DNA of 64,000 nucleotides from an uncultured Pelagibacteraceae bacterium (GTDB lineage: Bacteria > Pseudomonadota > Alphaproteobacteria > Pelagibacterales > Pelagibacteraceae), in contig CACDYR010000003.1 in the NCBI GenBank assembly GCA_902557155.1, forward strand, positions 1 to 64,000, written 5' to 3'. The notes under the pieces are model-generated. The model was not told where the DNA came from and did no database searches. It saw only the letters and a list, made by a program, of their open reading frames with translations. Shown in pieces: positions 43,345 to 52,296 of this stretch. How positions within the stretch are numbered: position 1 is the first letter of the stretch; the number at the start of each line of letters is the position of its first letter. Made by a program: the position numbers and the translations under genes.

Positions 43345-44097
43345 TTAATCTAAAAAATTTTTTATTAAAATATTAAAATTATCCGGTTGTTCTAAATGAA
43401 CATTATGACAACATCCTTTAAAGATTTCTAAACGGCTATTTTTAATATTTTTACTCAATGTATCAACTTGATCAAAATTATAAGAAATATCTTTATCTCC
43501 CCAAATAATTAAAGTTTCGTTTTTGATATTTTTTAAATTATCAATTCCTTTCCAATTTTTCATAGCAAGCAAAGCATTATCAGCTGTTTCTAATGAAACA
43601 TTTTTAACAGCATTTTCACATAAAAAATAATTCTTATCTTTGTTCCCTTTTACAAACCATTTTGGAGGAACTCTTGAAAATGAAATTTTTGTTCCATCTT
43701 TTTTTAATTTTTCTCTTGTTTCATCCATCGTTTCAAATCTTCCTGGGATATCTCCTATAGATCCTGTAGCAAAACAAATTAATTTATTAACTCGATCACC
43801 AACGATTTTTGTTATTTCTTGAACAACCATTCCTCCCATGGAATGACCAATCAAATTAAATTTATCAATTTTCTTTTGATTTAGAATTTCTATTATTTTA
43901 TTCGCCATATCATTAATAGAGTTTAAAGATTGTGTTTTATAACTTTCACCAAATCCAGGTAAAGCAGGTGCAATGACTCTGTAATATTTTGAGAAATAAT
44001 TTTTTTGAAAACACCACATTTCAGATGAACCAAGATATCCATGCACAAAAACAAATGGAAAACCTTTTCCTAAATCATCTACATAAATACCACTCAT
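43345..44097 (-). CDS. Alpha/beta hydrolase
   Basis: 250 residues. Oxyanion strand 'FVFVHGYLGSSEMW', nucleophile elbow 'LIGHSMGGM', Asp at 'IIWGDKDISYNF' and His in 'GCCHNVHLEQP' give a complete catalytic triad. The substrate class (ester, enol-lactone, amide) is not readable. It overlaps the LysE gene by 4 bp and precedes the sugar ATPase gene by 25 bp, so it may be co-transcribed with either. Confidence 0.85.
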   Translation of the reverse strand: MSGIYVDDLGKGFPFVFVHGYLGSSEMWCFQKNYFSKYYRVIAPALPGFGESYKTQSLNSINDMANKIIEILNQKKIDKFNLIGHSMGGMVVQEITKIVGDRVNKLICFATGSIGDIPGRFETMDETREKLKKDGTKISFSRVPPKWFVKGNKDKNYFLCENAVKNVSLETADNALLAMKNWKGIDNLKNIKNETLIIWGDKDISYNFDQVDTLSKNIKNSRLEIFKGCCHNVHLEQPDNFNILIKNFLD

Positions 44098-44699
44098 AAT
44101 GTCTCCTTAACTATATATAAAACTAAAATACTCATAAAAGTTATAATAAATATATTAATAACTCTCCAAATTTTCCTACTTTTAGCATATTTAGATAAAT
44201 AATTTGATAGGTAACCTAAAGCAAAAAAAAATAGAAATGAAGCTATAGATGCGCCAATCCCAAAAGCTACTTTTTGATTTAATAAATAATTTTTAGAAAA
44301 ATTCCCGAGAAAAAAAACTGTATCTGAATAAACATGTGGATTTAGGTATGTAAATCCAAGAGTTTTTATAAATATATTTGTTTTTGAAATATTTGTTAGA
44401 TCATTACTAAAATTTATTTCTGAATAATGAGTTTTTAGTTTTGTGTAAATAAAGTGCAATAAAAACAATATAAGAAGTATATTTAAGATTAATTCAACTG
44501 TTTGATTAAAGAGTTGATTAAAATAATGAAAAAGAAAGATACCTAAAAATATTAATATTAAATCAGATAGTGAACATATTAAACAAACTAGAAATACGTG
44601 TTGTTTTTTTAAACCTTGTTCAATAACGAAAATGTTTTGAGCACCAATTGCTAAAATTAAACTTAATCCTGCAAAAAAACCTAATAAAACATATTCCAT
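44094..44699 (-). CDS. LysE/ArgO-family amino acid exporter
   Basis: 201 residues, six hydrophobic segments. 'GLSLILAIGAQNIFVIEQGLKKQHVFLVCLICSLSDLILI' with the GAQN motif is LysE/ArgO-specific (the RhtB family has GPN instead). It exports basic amino acids such as lysine or arginine across the inner membrane. It starts 9 bp after the betaine permease gene. The functional link with betaine uptake is unclear. Confidence 0.85.
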   Translation of the reverse strand: MEYVLLGFFAGLSLILAIGAQNIFVIEQGLKKQHVFLVCLICSLSDLILIFLGIFLFHYFNQLFNQTVELILNILLILFLLHFIYTKLKTHYSEINFSNDLTNISKTNIFIKTLGFTYLNPHVYSDTVFFLGNFSKNYLLNQKVAFGIGASIASFLFFFALGYLSNYLSKYAKSRKIWRVINIFIITFMSILVLYIVKETL

Positions 44700-44708
44700 T
44701 AGGAATAG

Positions 44709-46220
44709 TTAAACTCTTTTCTTACCTTGAACAACCCTATCAAGAATCAATGCAACGAATAAAATTGCAACACCTGCTAAAATACCTTGTCCAACATTAG
44801 CATATTGAAGAGCTTCTAGAACATCTTGTCCTAATCCTTTTGCACCTATTAGAGATGCAACTACCACCATTGCTAAACTTAACATTACAGTTTGGTTTAC
44901 ACCTGCTAAGATAGATGGCGTTGCTAATGGCAAATCTACTTTTTTTAATAAATACCATTTAGATGCTCCATAAGCGATTGCAGCTTCTCTAATTGTTTCA
45001 GGTACGCCTCTTAATCCAAGAACTGTTAATCTAACTACAGGGGTTCCTCCAAAAATCATTGTAATTATAACCGCAGCGACCTTCCCCGTTCCAAAGAATG
45101 CAATTACTGGGATCATAAAGACAAAGGCTGGCATTGTTTGCATAAAATCCATTATTGGTCTTATCATTGAATAAAATCTTTGACGTCTTGCGCAAAAAAT
45201 TCCAAGCGGAATTCCAATAACAATACTTAATACAGCAGCTGTTCCCAAAAGAGCTAAGGTAGTCATGGCTTTTACCCAAAAACCTAAAAATCCCATGTAA
45301 CATAAAAATCCTGCCGAATAAATTGCAGCTCTTGGGCCTGCAGCCAGTCCTGTTAAAGTTACTATGGTGGTAATGATTACTATCCATGGAGTTTTAACAA
45401 ATAGCAATTCTAAAAAATCCAATACTGATCTAATACCAATAGTGATTGCTGTAAATAAAGCATCTCCTTTTAAAACAGCATAGTCAAAAATAGTTTCTAC
45501 CCATTTTATTGAAGTAAGTCTTATGTCTGGATGAGTTGGAAAGTCATCCATTATAGTAATAACACCTGGAAAACTATAATGCACAACTGAGAAAAACATA
45601 ATCACTGCAGCAAAAATTGTGCTGGAGATAAAGTTCTTAGTTTGCATTCCTGGTCTTATTGTTTTGTCAGATAACCATTCTGAATATCTTTTTTCTAATA
45701 CAGAATTAGCAAGAATCCCTTGAACTATTTTAATCGAAATTAATAAAACAATACCAAAAATTGTGATCCAAATTGCAGATGCTTCAATTCTTGCAACTTC
45801 ATCAATGTATCCCTGCATTGCATCTTCTAAGGATTTAATATTACGTTTATAAACATCAACTTTATCTGGATTATTAGTAATAGCTGCTTCTAACTGTTTG
45901 TTTCTAAATGCAATTGTAGATTCAACTTGTTTTATTTTTTCAACTGCATCTTTAGTAATATTCCCAAATAAACCTCTTATAATTTGAACAACTGAAAATG
46001 TTTCAATTATTAAAAAAGCTAGAGCCCAATTCCATATATTTCTCATTCCAAACCAAATTGGACCTAGAATTCCTGCATATAAATTAAATGAAAAAGAAAA
46101 TGAAGGTTTGCTTCCAATTTTTTGAAACTCCTTAATGTAATATTCTGGATTTGATTTAACAAAGTCAGCTATTAACTCAGATCTAGTAGGGTTATTAATT
46201 TGTTTATTCTCCATCACCAC
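44709..46220 (-). CDS. proW: Glycine betaine/proline ABC transporter permease with DUF2628-like N-terminus
   Basis: 503 residues, longer than E. coli ProW (354). The C-terminal 280 residues are a typical OpuAB/ProW permease: 'GIPLGIFCARRQRFYSMIRPIMDFMQTMPAFV' and coupling loop 'REAAIAYGASKWY'. The first 100 residues have a cytoplasmic segment then 'SFSFNLYAGILGPIWFGMRN', resembling DUF2628 proteins with two TM helices, followed by a charged coiled stretch (about 105-150) before the next helices. It overlaps proV by 17 bp; a start at 46214 (MENKQ) is equally possible. Confidence 0.88.
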   Translation of the reverse strand: MVMENKQINNPTRSELIADFVKSNPEYYIKEFQKIGSKPSFSFSFNLYAGILGPIWFGMRNIWNWALAFLIIETFSVVQIIRGLFGNITKDAVEKIKQVESTIAFRNKQLEAAITNNPDKVDVYKRNIKSLEDAMQGYIDEVARIEASAIWITIFGIVLLISIKIVQGILANSVLEKRYSEWLSDKTIRPGMQTKNFISSTIFAAVIMFFSVVHYSFPGVITIMDDFPTHPDIRLTSIKWVETIFDYAVLKGDALFTAITIGIRSVLDFLELLFVKTPWIVIITTIVTLTGLAAGPRAAIYSAGFLCYMGFLGFWVKAMTTLALLGTAAVLSIVIGIPLGIFCARRQRFYSMIRPIMDFMQTMPAFVFMIPVIAFFGTGKVAAVIITMIFGGTPVVRLTVLGLRGVPETIREAAIAYGASKWYLLKKVDLPLATPSILAGVNQTVMLSLAMVVVASLIGAKGLGQDVLEALQYANVGQGILAGVAILFVALILDRVVQGKKRV

Positions 46221-47265
46221 CCTCTATGACTGCTTTTAAAAGATCTGATTGTGTAATAACTCCAATGTTTTTTTGCTCATAATTTTTAACAACTAATGGC
46301 TTATCTTTCGATTTTGAAACTTCAATTAATTTACTTAGCAATTCATGCTCATCTACACTTTGTAAATTTTCTTCCAACTTACCATTTAAATTTTCATAAC
46401 TTTCAACTGTTTGCATGATTGTTTTTGCCTGAACAACTTTAAGTCTAGAAATTCCTTTAACAAAATCTGCAACATATTCATCAGCTGGATTAACTACAAT
46501 TTGTTCTGGAGTTCCAATTTGAATAACTTTTCCATCTCTCATAATAGCAATTCTATGTCCTACTCTTACAGCCTCATCTAAATCATGAGTTATAAAAACT
46601 GTTGTCTTTTTCATCTGTTTTGAAAGTTTGATAAATTCTGATTGAAGCTGTCTTCTAATTAGTGGGTCTAATGCACTAAAAGGTTCATCCATTAAAAGAA
46701 ATTCTGGATCTGCAGCTAATGCTCTTGCAAGTCCTACTCTTTGTTGCATTCCTCCAGATAATTCATGAGCAAATTTATTACCCCAACCTTGTAATTCAAC
46801 TATTTCTAAAATTTTATTTGCTGCATCTAAACGATCATTTTTACTTACTCCTCTTATTTCAAGAGGCATTGCAATATTATCTACTACTGATCTATGAGGC
46901 ATAAGCGCAAAGTTTTGAAAAACCATGCCTATCTTTTTATTTCTTAGTTCTTGTAAATTATCACGATCAAACTGCATTACATCTTGACCGTTTATCAAAA
47001 TCTTTCCCGATGTAGGTTCTAAAAGTCTGTTTATATGTCTAACTAATGTAGATTTTCCACTACCAGATAAACCCATCACACAAAATATTTCTCCTTGATT
47101 AACATCAAATGAAACATCTGATACACCAATAACTGAATTATACTCTTCTAAAGCTTCTGTTTTTGAAATTCCTTTATTTTGAATTGCATCCAATGCTTCG
47201 GGAGAAGTATTACCAAATACTTTCCAAACATTTTCAATTTTTATAGCTGAACTCGATGAATCCAT
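46204..47265 (-). CDS. proV: Glycine betaine/proline ABC transporter ATP-binding protein
   Basis: 353 residues. Walker A 'GLSGSGKST', signature 'LSGGMQQR', Walker B 'FLLMDEP', switch 'ITHDLDEA'. Characteristic ProV/OpuAA N-terminal extension before the ABC domain ('LDAIQNKGISKTE') and a C-terminal segment from about 285 with one CBS-like unit ('NIGVITQSDLLKAVIE'), which in relatives senses ionic strength. It is between the binding protein (hairpin in between) and permease genes. Confidence 0.9.
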   Translation of the reverse strand: MDSSSSAIKIENVWKVFGNTSPEALDAIQNKGISKTEALEEYNSVIGVSDVSFDVNQGEIFCVMGLSGSGKSTLVRHINRLLEPTSGKILINGQDVMQFDRDNLQELRNKKIGMVFQNFALMPHRSVVDNIAMPLEIRGVSKNDRLDAANKILEIVELQGWGNKFAHELSGGMQQRVGLARALAADPEFLLMDEPFSALDPLIRRQLQSEFIKLSKQMKKTTVFITHDLDEAVRVGHRIAIMRDGKVIQIGTPEQIVVNPADEYVADFVKGISRLKVVQAKTIMQTVESYENLNGKLEENLQSVDEHELLSKLIEVSKSKDKPLVVKNYEQKNIGVITQSDLLKAVIEGGDGE

Positions 47266-47288
47266 TTTTATCTTTTATTATAGGAAAA

Positions 47289-47319
47289 TATACCCGGCAA
47301 TCTTAAATTGCCGAGTATA
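47289..47319 (-). terminator. Hairpin between betaine-binding-protein and ATPase genes
   Basis: CGGCAAT/ATTGCCG with a CTTAA loop, extended by TATAC/GTATA across one C-A mismatch (13-bp stem with a single mismatch). On the minus strand it starts 14 nt after the binding-protein stop and is followed by TTTTCC. It looks like an attenuator or mRNA stabiliser, as for the other three transporters. Confidence 0.75.
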
Positions 47320-47333
47320 AATTTTGATTTAGA

Positions 47334-48296
47334 TTATAGTCCTAACCAACCGTCTACAGTTGATTTATTTGCTTCCATCCAAGCTCTTGCAACATCAGCT
47401 GGATCTTTTTTCTCAACTGAAACTGAATAAGCCATTGCAGAAACATCATCAGCTGTTAATTGAAAATTCTTAAAGAATTCTACAATTGCTGGTGATTGAC
47501 TCTCTAAAGATGTAGCCCAACCGATTTGGATTTGCTTAAGTGCATCTTTTGATGCAACATAAGATTTCTTGTACCAGTCAGCATCTGCTTTAGGTTGAAT
47601 CATTTTATATTTTGCAGGATCATATTTTGGTTCTGTTAACATCACTACGTCAGCCATTCCCCAAATTGCATGAGGTTTGTAACAATAGAATGCATAACCT
47701 TCCCCTTTTTTGATTGAGTCTAGTACTCTAGCGTTTTTAACTGCTTCAGCAGCTCTAACAGCTTCGATACCAGCATCATATAAACCATAGTCTCTTAATT
47801 TAACTTGGTTCACATTTGCAGAAGCCCAACCATCAGCGCCAATCCAGAACTCACCTTTTCCATTGCCATCACTATCCATAGCTTTAACAACTTCAGGTCT
47901 TGCTAAGTCTTCAATTGCTGTAATGTTCATTTTTTTAGCAAACTGTTGTGAAACACAATAACCTTGGTTTCCTTCGTAAGGTTTGCTACTTAATTTTAAA
48001 GTTCCTTTTGGAACTAAATCATTTGTATAAGCTTCTTGGTTTGGTAACCAAATGTCAGGATGTACATCAATTTCACCTTTTCCTCTATCAATCGCTGCAT
48101 AAATTGCAGTATTGTTTCCTGGAACAAGCTCAGCTTCTCCACCCATTTTGTCTGTAACAACTGCAGCTAATAAGTTTGCAATAGCTGTAGCACCTGTCCA
48201 TCCTGGATCTCCAATTTTAACTTTTTCTGCTTGTGCAGAAAAGATTGATAAAATTGAGATTAATCCAGCTACAAGTGTAGTTTTAATTATTCGCAT
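47334..48296 (-). CDS. proX: Glycine betaine/DMSP-type periplasmic binding protein
   Basis: 320 residues. Signal peptide 'MRIIKTTLVAGLISILSIFSAQA'. 'KIGDPGWTGATAIANLLAAVV', 'DRGKGEIDVHPDIWLPNQEAY' and 'KGEGYAFYCYKPHAIWGMADV' fit the ProX/OpuAC family, whose aromatic box (Trp/Tyr/Phe) binds trimethylammonium or dimethylsulfonium groups. Ligands in marine relatives include glycine betaine and DMSP. AAGGAGA precedes the ATG. Confidence 0.88.
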   Translation of the reverse strand: MRIIKTTLVAGLISILSIFSAQAEKVKIGDPGWTGATAIANLLAAVVTDKMGGEAELVPGNNTAIYAAIDRGKGEIDVHPDIWLPNQEAYTNDLVPKGTLKLSSKPYEGNQGYCVSQQFAKKMNITAIEDLARPEVVKAMDSDGNGKGEFWIGADGWASANVNQVKLRDYGLYDAGIEAVRAAEAVKNARVLDSIKKGEGYAFYCYKPHAIWGMADVVMLTEPKYDPAKYKMIQPKADADWYKKSYVASKDALKQIQIGWATSLESQSPAIVEFFKNFQLTADDVSAMAYSVSVEKKDPADVARAWMEANKSTVDGWLGL

Positions 48297-48404
48297 ATTA
48301 TCTCCTTTTAAATTTAAAAATTAAGCTTAACGCGAATTGAGATAATGAGTCAAAGAAAATTGAGGTCTATATATTGTGGTATATATTAGAATTATTATAA
48401 AGAA

Positions 48405-48815
48405 CTAATCTGGATTTGAAGTAAGAGTTTTTATTTCTAAAATATTTTCATTAGGGTCTTTTACAAAAAAAGTCTCCTGCTCATACTTAGTTCCTTTAAA
48501 TCTTAGATAAGGCTCATCATAATATTTAGTACCACTATCTTTTAATCTTTGCTTAAGAGCATCAAAATCTTTTCTAGATAAATGAACTCCAAAATGTGGA
48601 ACTGATACATTACCCATATCCACATCATGTCTTTCATTGTCTAGCTTGTGTTCACTTTTATGAAGAGTAAGTTCATTGCCCCAAAAATCAACGTCAGCCC
48701 ATTCTTGTGCAGAATTATCTAATCTACATCCTAAAGTTTCGCTATAAAATTTCTTTGCTACTTCTAAATCCCCACAAGGTATCGCTAAATGAAAACAATT
48801 AGTATTTTTGTACAT
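48405..48815 (-). CDS. VOC superfamily (glyoxalase/extradiol dioxygenase-like) protein
   Basis: 136 residues forming two beta-alpha-beta-beta-beta units. 'FHLAIPCGDLEVAKKFYSETLGC' with the metal-ligand His, 'HFGVHLSRKDFDALKQRLKDSG' and 'FVKDPNENILEIKT' with the C-terminal Glu are typical. Function among VOC proteins (lyase, epimerase, isomerase, resistance) cannot be chosen. Divergent from cysE. Confidence 0.8.
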   Translation of the reverse strand: MYKNTNCFHLAIPCGDLEVAKKFYSETLGCRLDNSAQEWADVDFWGNELTLHKSEHKLDNERHDVDMGNVSVPHFGVHLSRKDFDALKQRLKDSGTKYYDEPYLRFKGTKYEQETFFVKDPNENILEIKTLTSNPD

Positions 48816-48891
48816 AATAAGACCTTTAATATAATAAATTAATCACTATATAAAGCTTGTTTTTAACACAAAATCAAAAAAAAAAATAATA

Positions 48892-49476
48892 ATGAGTGAT
48901 TTTTTACAATCAATAATTGATAGAGATCCTGCGGCGAAATCTAAATTAAGTTTAATATTAACTTACCCAGGTGTTAAAGCAGTATTCTTTCATAGAATAG
49001 CTAATTTTTTTAGTACTGCTAAATTTCATTTGATTGCAAGAATCATTTCTCAATTTTCAAGATTCTTAACTGGTATTGAAATTCATCCAAATGCAAAAAT
49101 TGGAAAAAATTTATTTATCGATCACGGTATGGGAGTTGTGATTGGAGAAACATCTGAGATTAGTGATAACGTAACTATTTATCATATGGTTACATTAGGA
49201 GGAATTGCACCTAGTATAAATTCAAATGATCAACGAAATATAAAAAGACACCCAACTATAAAAGAAGATGTCGTAATTGGATCAGGCGCTCAAGTATTAG
49301 GACCAGTAGTAGTTGGTAGAGGTGCAAGAATTGGGGCTAATGCAGTTATAACTAAAGACGTTGCAGAAAATGCTGTGATGGTTGGAATTCCAGCAAGAAG
49401 TGTTGGTATTGCTGATAGTGAATTTAAACCTTATGGAATTACACCTGACAGTGATAAAAAATCAGATAATGAATAA
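48892..49476 (+). CDS. cysE: Serine O-acetyltransferase
   Basis: 194 residues, short form without the long N-terminal helical domain of E. coli CysE. '[28 protein letters not shown]' then left-handed beta-helix hexapeptides: '[30 protein letters not shown]', with the catalytic His in 'DHGMGVVIG'. It makes O-acetylserine for cysteine synthesis. Overlap of 8 bp with cysK suggests coupled translation. It can form a complex with CysK in relatives. Confidence 0.93.
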   Translation: MSDFLQSIIDRDPAAKSKLSLILTYPGVKAVFFHRIANFFSTAKFHLIARIISQFSRFLTGIEIHPNAKIGKNLFIDHGMGVVIGETSEISDNVTIYHMVTLGGIAPSINSNDQRNIKRHPTIKEDVVIGSGAQVLGPVVVGRGARIGANAVITKDVAENAVMVGIPARSVGIADSEFKPYGITPDSDKKSDNE

Positions 49477-50470
49477 TACACAAAACGATTTTATTTCAGG
49501 AATAGGAAACACCCCACTAATTAAATTAAGAGCAGCATCTGAAATTACTGGATGCAATATTTATGGAAAGGCAGAATTTTTAAATCCAGGAGGATCAGTT
49601 AAAGATAGAGCTGCTCTTGCATTAATTAAAGATGCTCAAGAAAAAAAATTAATTACTAAAGGTGGAACTGTTGTTGAAGGAACAGCTGGTAACACAGGAA
49701 TTGGCTTAGGTCTTTTAGGAAATTCTTTAGGTTACAAAACAATAATTATCATGAATGACAATCAAACCCAAGAAAAAAAAGATTTACTTAGAAATCTTGG
49801 AGCTGAACTTAGATTAGTTCCAGCTAAACCTTATAAGGATGATAACAATTTTGTTAAAGTAGCAGCTAGACTTGCAGATGAATTAAGACCAACAAATAAC
49901 AATGGTGTAATTTGGGCTAACCAATTTGATAATACTGCAAATGCCAAAGGTCATTATGATGGCACGGGTCAGGAAATTTGGGAACAGACTGATGGTAAAG
50001 TTGACGGTTTTGTATGTTCTTCAGGAACTGGAGGAACTATTTCTGGTGTAAGCAATGCTCTTAAAGAAAAGAATAAAGATATAAAAATTTATTTATCTGA
50101 TCCAAAAGGTTCTGCTCTTTATAATTATATAAAGAATGGTGAACTAAAATCAGAAGGAGGATCAATTACTGAAGGAATTGGTTCAAGCAGAGTAACTGCT
50201 AACTTTGGTGAGGCTAAGATTGATGATGCCTATTCAATAGATGATCATGAGGCACTACCTATACTTTATGATTTAATTCAAAATGAAGGCCTAAGCTTAG
50301 GTACTAGTTGTGGTATCAATATCGCTGGAGCAATAAGAATGGGTAAAGAATTAGGTCCTGGTAAAACTATCGTTACAATTCTTTGTGATAGAAGTGATAA
50401 ATACGCAACTAAAATGTTCAATAAAAAATTTTTAGAAGAAAAAGGTCTGCCAGTACCTAATTGGTTTTAG
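49469..50470 (+). CDS. cysK: Cysteine synthase A (O-acetylserine sulfhydrylase)
   Basis: I take the ATG at 49469 (333 residues, [17 protein letters not shown]); the track start at 49382 adds 29 residues read out of frame through cysE. '[16 protein letters not shown]' carries the PLP Lys, '[13 protein letters not shown]' the substrate loop and '[10 protein letters not shown]' the phosphate-binding loop. It produces cysteine from O-acetylserine and sulfide. Its TAG stop interlocks with the convergent gene's TAA at 50467-50470. A specialised OASS (CysM) is less likely. Confidence 0.93.
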   Translation: MNNTQNDFISGIGNTPLIKLRAASEITGCNIYGKAEFLNPGGSVKDRAALALIKDAQEKKLITKGGTVVEGTAGNTGIGLGLLGNSLGYKTIIIMNDNQTQEKKDLLRNLGAELRLVPAKPYKDDNNFVKVAARLADELRPTNNNGVIWANQFDNTANAKGHYDGTGQEIWEQTDGKVDGFVCSSGTGGTISGVSNALKEKNKDIKIYLSDPKGSALYNYIKNGELKSEGGSITEGIGSSRVTANFGEAKIDDAYSIDDHEALPILYDLIQNEGLSLGTSCGINIAGAIRMGKELGPGKTIVTILCDRSDKYATKMFNKKFLEEKGLPVPNWF

Positions 50471-50883
50471 ATATAAATTTTATCAGCTAATCCGTAACAA
50501 AGTATTGCACTCAACAAGGTTAAAATACCTGGTGCGATAATTCCTTCATTAGATGTTTGTGGTGTATGACCTAACTTGTTGATTTTAATATTGTATATTC
50601 CAACAATAAAAGCTGACAGGTTTTGTAAAAATACTAAATTAAAAAATGCCCATGTTCCTTGAAGTCCATCTGGTCTAATAAAGCCAACCCATATAGCCAT
50701 TGCAACTGCACCTATAAACAATGATCCAAAAAATCTTGTCATTCCTGCACCTGTATCGTCGATGCCAAATTTATCTAAAAATTTCTTTGTAGCAAAAACT
50801 GTCTGGTATGCATAAACAGCAAAAACAATAAAATGTACTAGGAATACAATTAAATAAAAAATTCCATTAAATTTTTCGATCAT
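50467..50883 (-). CDS. Four-TM membrane protein of unknown function
   Basis: 138 residues, four hydrophobic segments (roughly 8-28, 50-68, 78-100, 115-135). Loop residues include 'DKFGIDDTGAGMTRF' and 'FIRPDGLQGTW'. No catalytic motif is recognised. It is convergent to cysK and opposite to the plus-strand cluster starting at 51043. I do not recognise a family. Confidence 0.65.
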   Translation of the reverse strand: MIEKFNGIFYLIVFLVHFIVFAVYAYQTVFATKKFLDKFGIDDTGAGMTRFFGSLFIGAVAMAIWVGFIRPDGLQGTWAFFNLVFLQNLSAFIVGIYNIKINKLGHTPQTSNEGIIAPGILTLLSAILCYGLADKIYI

Positions 50884-50998
50884 ATTAAAACGTTATCAAA
50901 AATTAAAATTAAATTAAACAATTAATTCAACAATTTTTACAGTCTAATAATGCATATCTGTCGCGCGATATTAACACAAGAGACTCCTCAATAAAAAT

Positions 50999-51016
50999 GT
51001 AACAATCATTGGTTAC
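50999..51016. promoter_or_regulatory. Imperfect palindrome upstream of the 51043 gene
   Basis: GTAACAATCATTGGTTAC: outer arms GTAAC/GTTAC and inner AAT/ATT form an inverted repeat with one extra G, 27 bp before the ATG and upstream of AAAGGAA. It could be an operator for the run of nine plus-strand genes. Short and imperfect, so low confidence. Confidence 0.3.
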
Positions 51017-51042
51017 GGTTCGTTTATTTAGAAAGGAATATT

Positions 51043-51531
51043 ATGAAAAAAATAATACTAGCATTAATTTTTACATTAATGTCAATGTCTTCAGTATCAT
51101 TTGCAGATGGTCATAGTGGAAAAATTAGTCTTGCTGGTTTTTTTGTTGGCGATGCTAAAGCTATTGTAGATGAAAAAGGAAACATCATGACTTTTACATA
51201 TGAAGGTCTAAGTGGATTTAATGCAATAGAAGGTACTTCGTTTGGTGATAATTCATCACATCATTGTATAGGTGCAGGAACAATTCCAGGTAAAGGTTTT
51301 GAAATGGGTCACTGTAAAATAATGTTTATAAATGGTGACACAGCAATAATTTATTATGAAATAAAGTTAGGTTACTCAATGGAAGGTACTTTTAAATGTA
51401 TCAGTGGTACAGGTAGATATGAAGGTATCGAATGCAGTGGAACTACGGGTTACACACAAATTAAGCCTGCTCAGGAAGGTAAAATTCATGCAACGAATTA
51501 TTACAGGGGCACTTATACATTAAAAAAATAG
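51043..51531 (+). CDS. Secreted protein of unknown function, Cys-rich beta-barrel candidate
   Basis: 162 residues. Signal peptide ending around 'SSVSFADGHS'. The mature chain is Gly- and beta-rich with cysteines in 'HHCIGAG', 'GHCKIMF' and 'KCISGTGRYEGIECSG', which could make two disulfides in the periplasm. The 'GTGRYEGIxCSGT' end recalls allene-oxide-cyclase-like or lipocalin-type barrels, but only loosely. First gene of a compact plus-strand series to 54513; the next gene starts 9 bp away. Confidence 0.6.
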   Translation: MKKIILALIFTLMSMSSVSFADGHSGKISLAGFFVGDAKAIVDEKGNIMTFTYEGLSGFNAIEGTSFGDNSSHHCIGAGTIPGKGFEMGHCKIMFINGDTAIIYYEIKLGYSMEGTFKCISGTGRYEGIECSGTTGYTQIKPAQEGKIHATNYYRGTYTLKK

Positions 51532-51540
51532 TAAAATAAT

Positions 51541-51921
51541 ATGAAAAAAACACTTTGTTATTTAGTAATATTGTTTACTCCAATGGTTTGTTTTGCGGAT
51601 GGACATTTAACTGAAGACCAAAAAAAGAAAACAATTGGATGTGCAGGAATTTACTATTCAAATAGTATGATTTCACAGGCCGAACTAGAATTAGATAAAA
51701 TTGTGCATTCTTTCGCTGCTAAGAAATTTTTAAGTTCTTACTTGGTTAAAGAAGGTGTGAACGAAGATAACCTTAATAAGGAACTAATAAAGATTGTTGA
51801 TGAGCGTTACGGTAAACCATACGAGGAAAATATCACAAAAGAATGTGATAGTTTTATCTATAAATTAATCCCTAATTCAAAAGTTGAAATTGATAAATTA
51901 GTTAGATCAGGGATATACTAA
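51541..51921 (+). CDS. Secreted helical protein of unknown function
   Basis: 126 residues. The signal peptide ends at 'TPMVCFADGHL', sharing the 'FADGH' junction with the preceding protein. The mature part is helical and has two cysteines ('IGCAGIYY' and 'KECDSFIY') likely disulfide-linked. No known domain is recognised. It lies 9 bp after the first gene of the series and precedes a strong AAGGAG site for the next. Confidence 0.6.
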   Translation: MKKTLCYLVILFTPMVCFADGHLTEDQKKKTIGCAGIYYSNSMISQAELELDKIVHSFAAKKFLSSYLVKEGVNEDNLNKELIKIVDERYGKPYEENITKECDSFIYKLIPNSKVEIDKLVRSGIY

Positions 51922-51938
51922 AAAAAAGGAGAAAAAAA

Positions 51939-52220
51939 ATGAAAGATATATTGGTAGTAGGAAAACTAAAAGAAGGAGCCTTTGAAAAATTTATGGGCTT
52001 CATGCAGTCAGATGAAGGTATGACAGAAAGAAAAAAAGTTGCAGATGTTACTAAAACAATTGCAAGTGTTTCACCTGATAAATCAACTGTAATGTTTAAA
52101 ATTGTAGTTCATGACATGGCAGCACTTCATTCATTTATGGATGGATCAAATCCAGTTTCAAAACCTGTATTTGATGAAGTAATGAATGGTTATGAAATTT
52201 ACGAGTTAGCTAAAGTATAG
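51939..52220 (+). CDS. Small cytosolic ferredoxin-fold (ABM-like) protein
   Basis: 93 residues. 'MKDILVVGKLKEGAFEKFMGFMQSDEG' followed by 'KSTVMFKIVVHDMAALHSFM' has the beta-alpha-beta-beta pattern of antibiotic-biosynthesis-monooxygenase-like or dimeric alpha/beta barrel proteins. No catalytic residue is diagnostic. AAAAAAGGAG precedes the ATG, a strong ribosome site. Its partner genes (cupin, SnoaL-like) suggest a shared small-molecule pathway. Confidence 0.55.
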   Translation: MKDILVVGKLKEGAFEKFMGFMQSDEGMTERKKVADVTKTIASVSPDKSTVMFKIVVHDMAALHSFMDGSNPVSKPVFDEVMNGYEIYELAKV

Positions 52221-52296
52221 TAGAAGACTAAGGCTACACATGCTGACTAATCTCTGCTAAACTTAGTAATTAAATTGTAAGTAACGAGGAGAAAAA

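Noticed and set aside
49382-49468. ORF-track N-terminus of cysK
   Set aside because: The 29 residues before MNNTQNDF are a shifted reading of the cysE 3' end and have no similarity to CysK.
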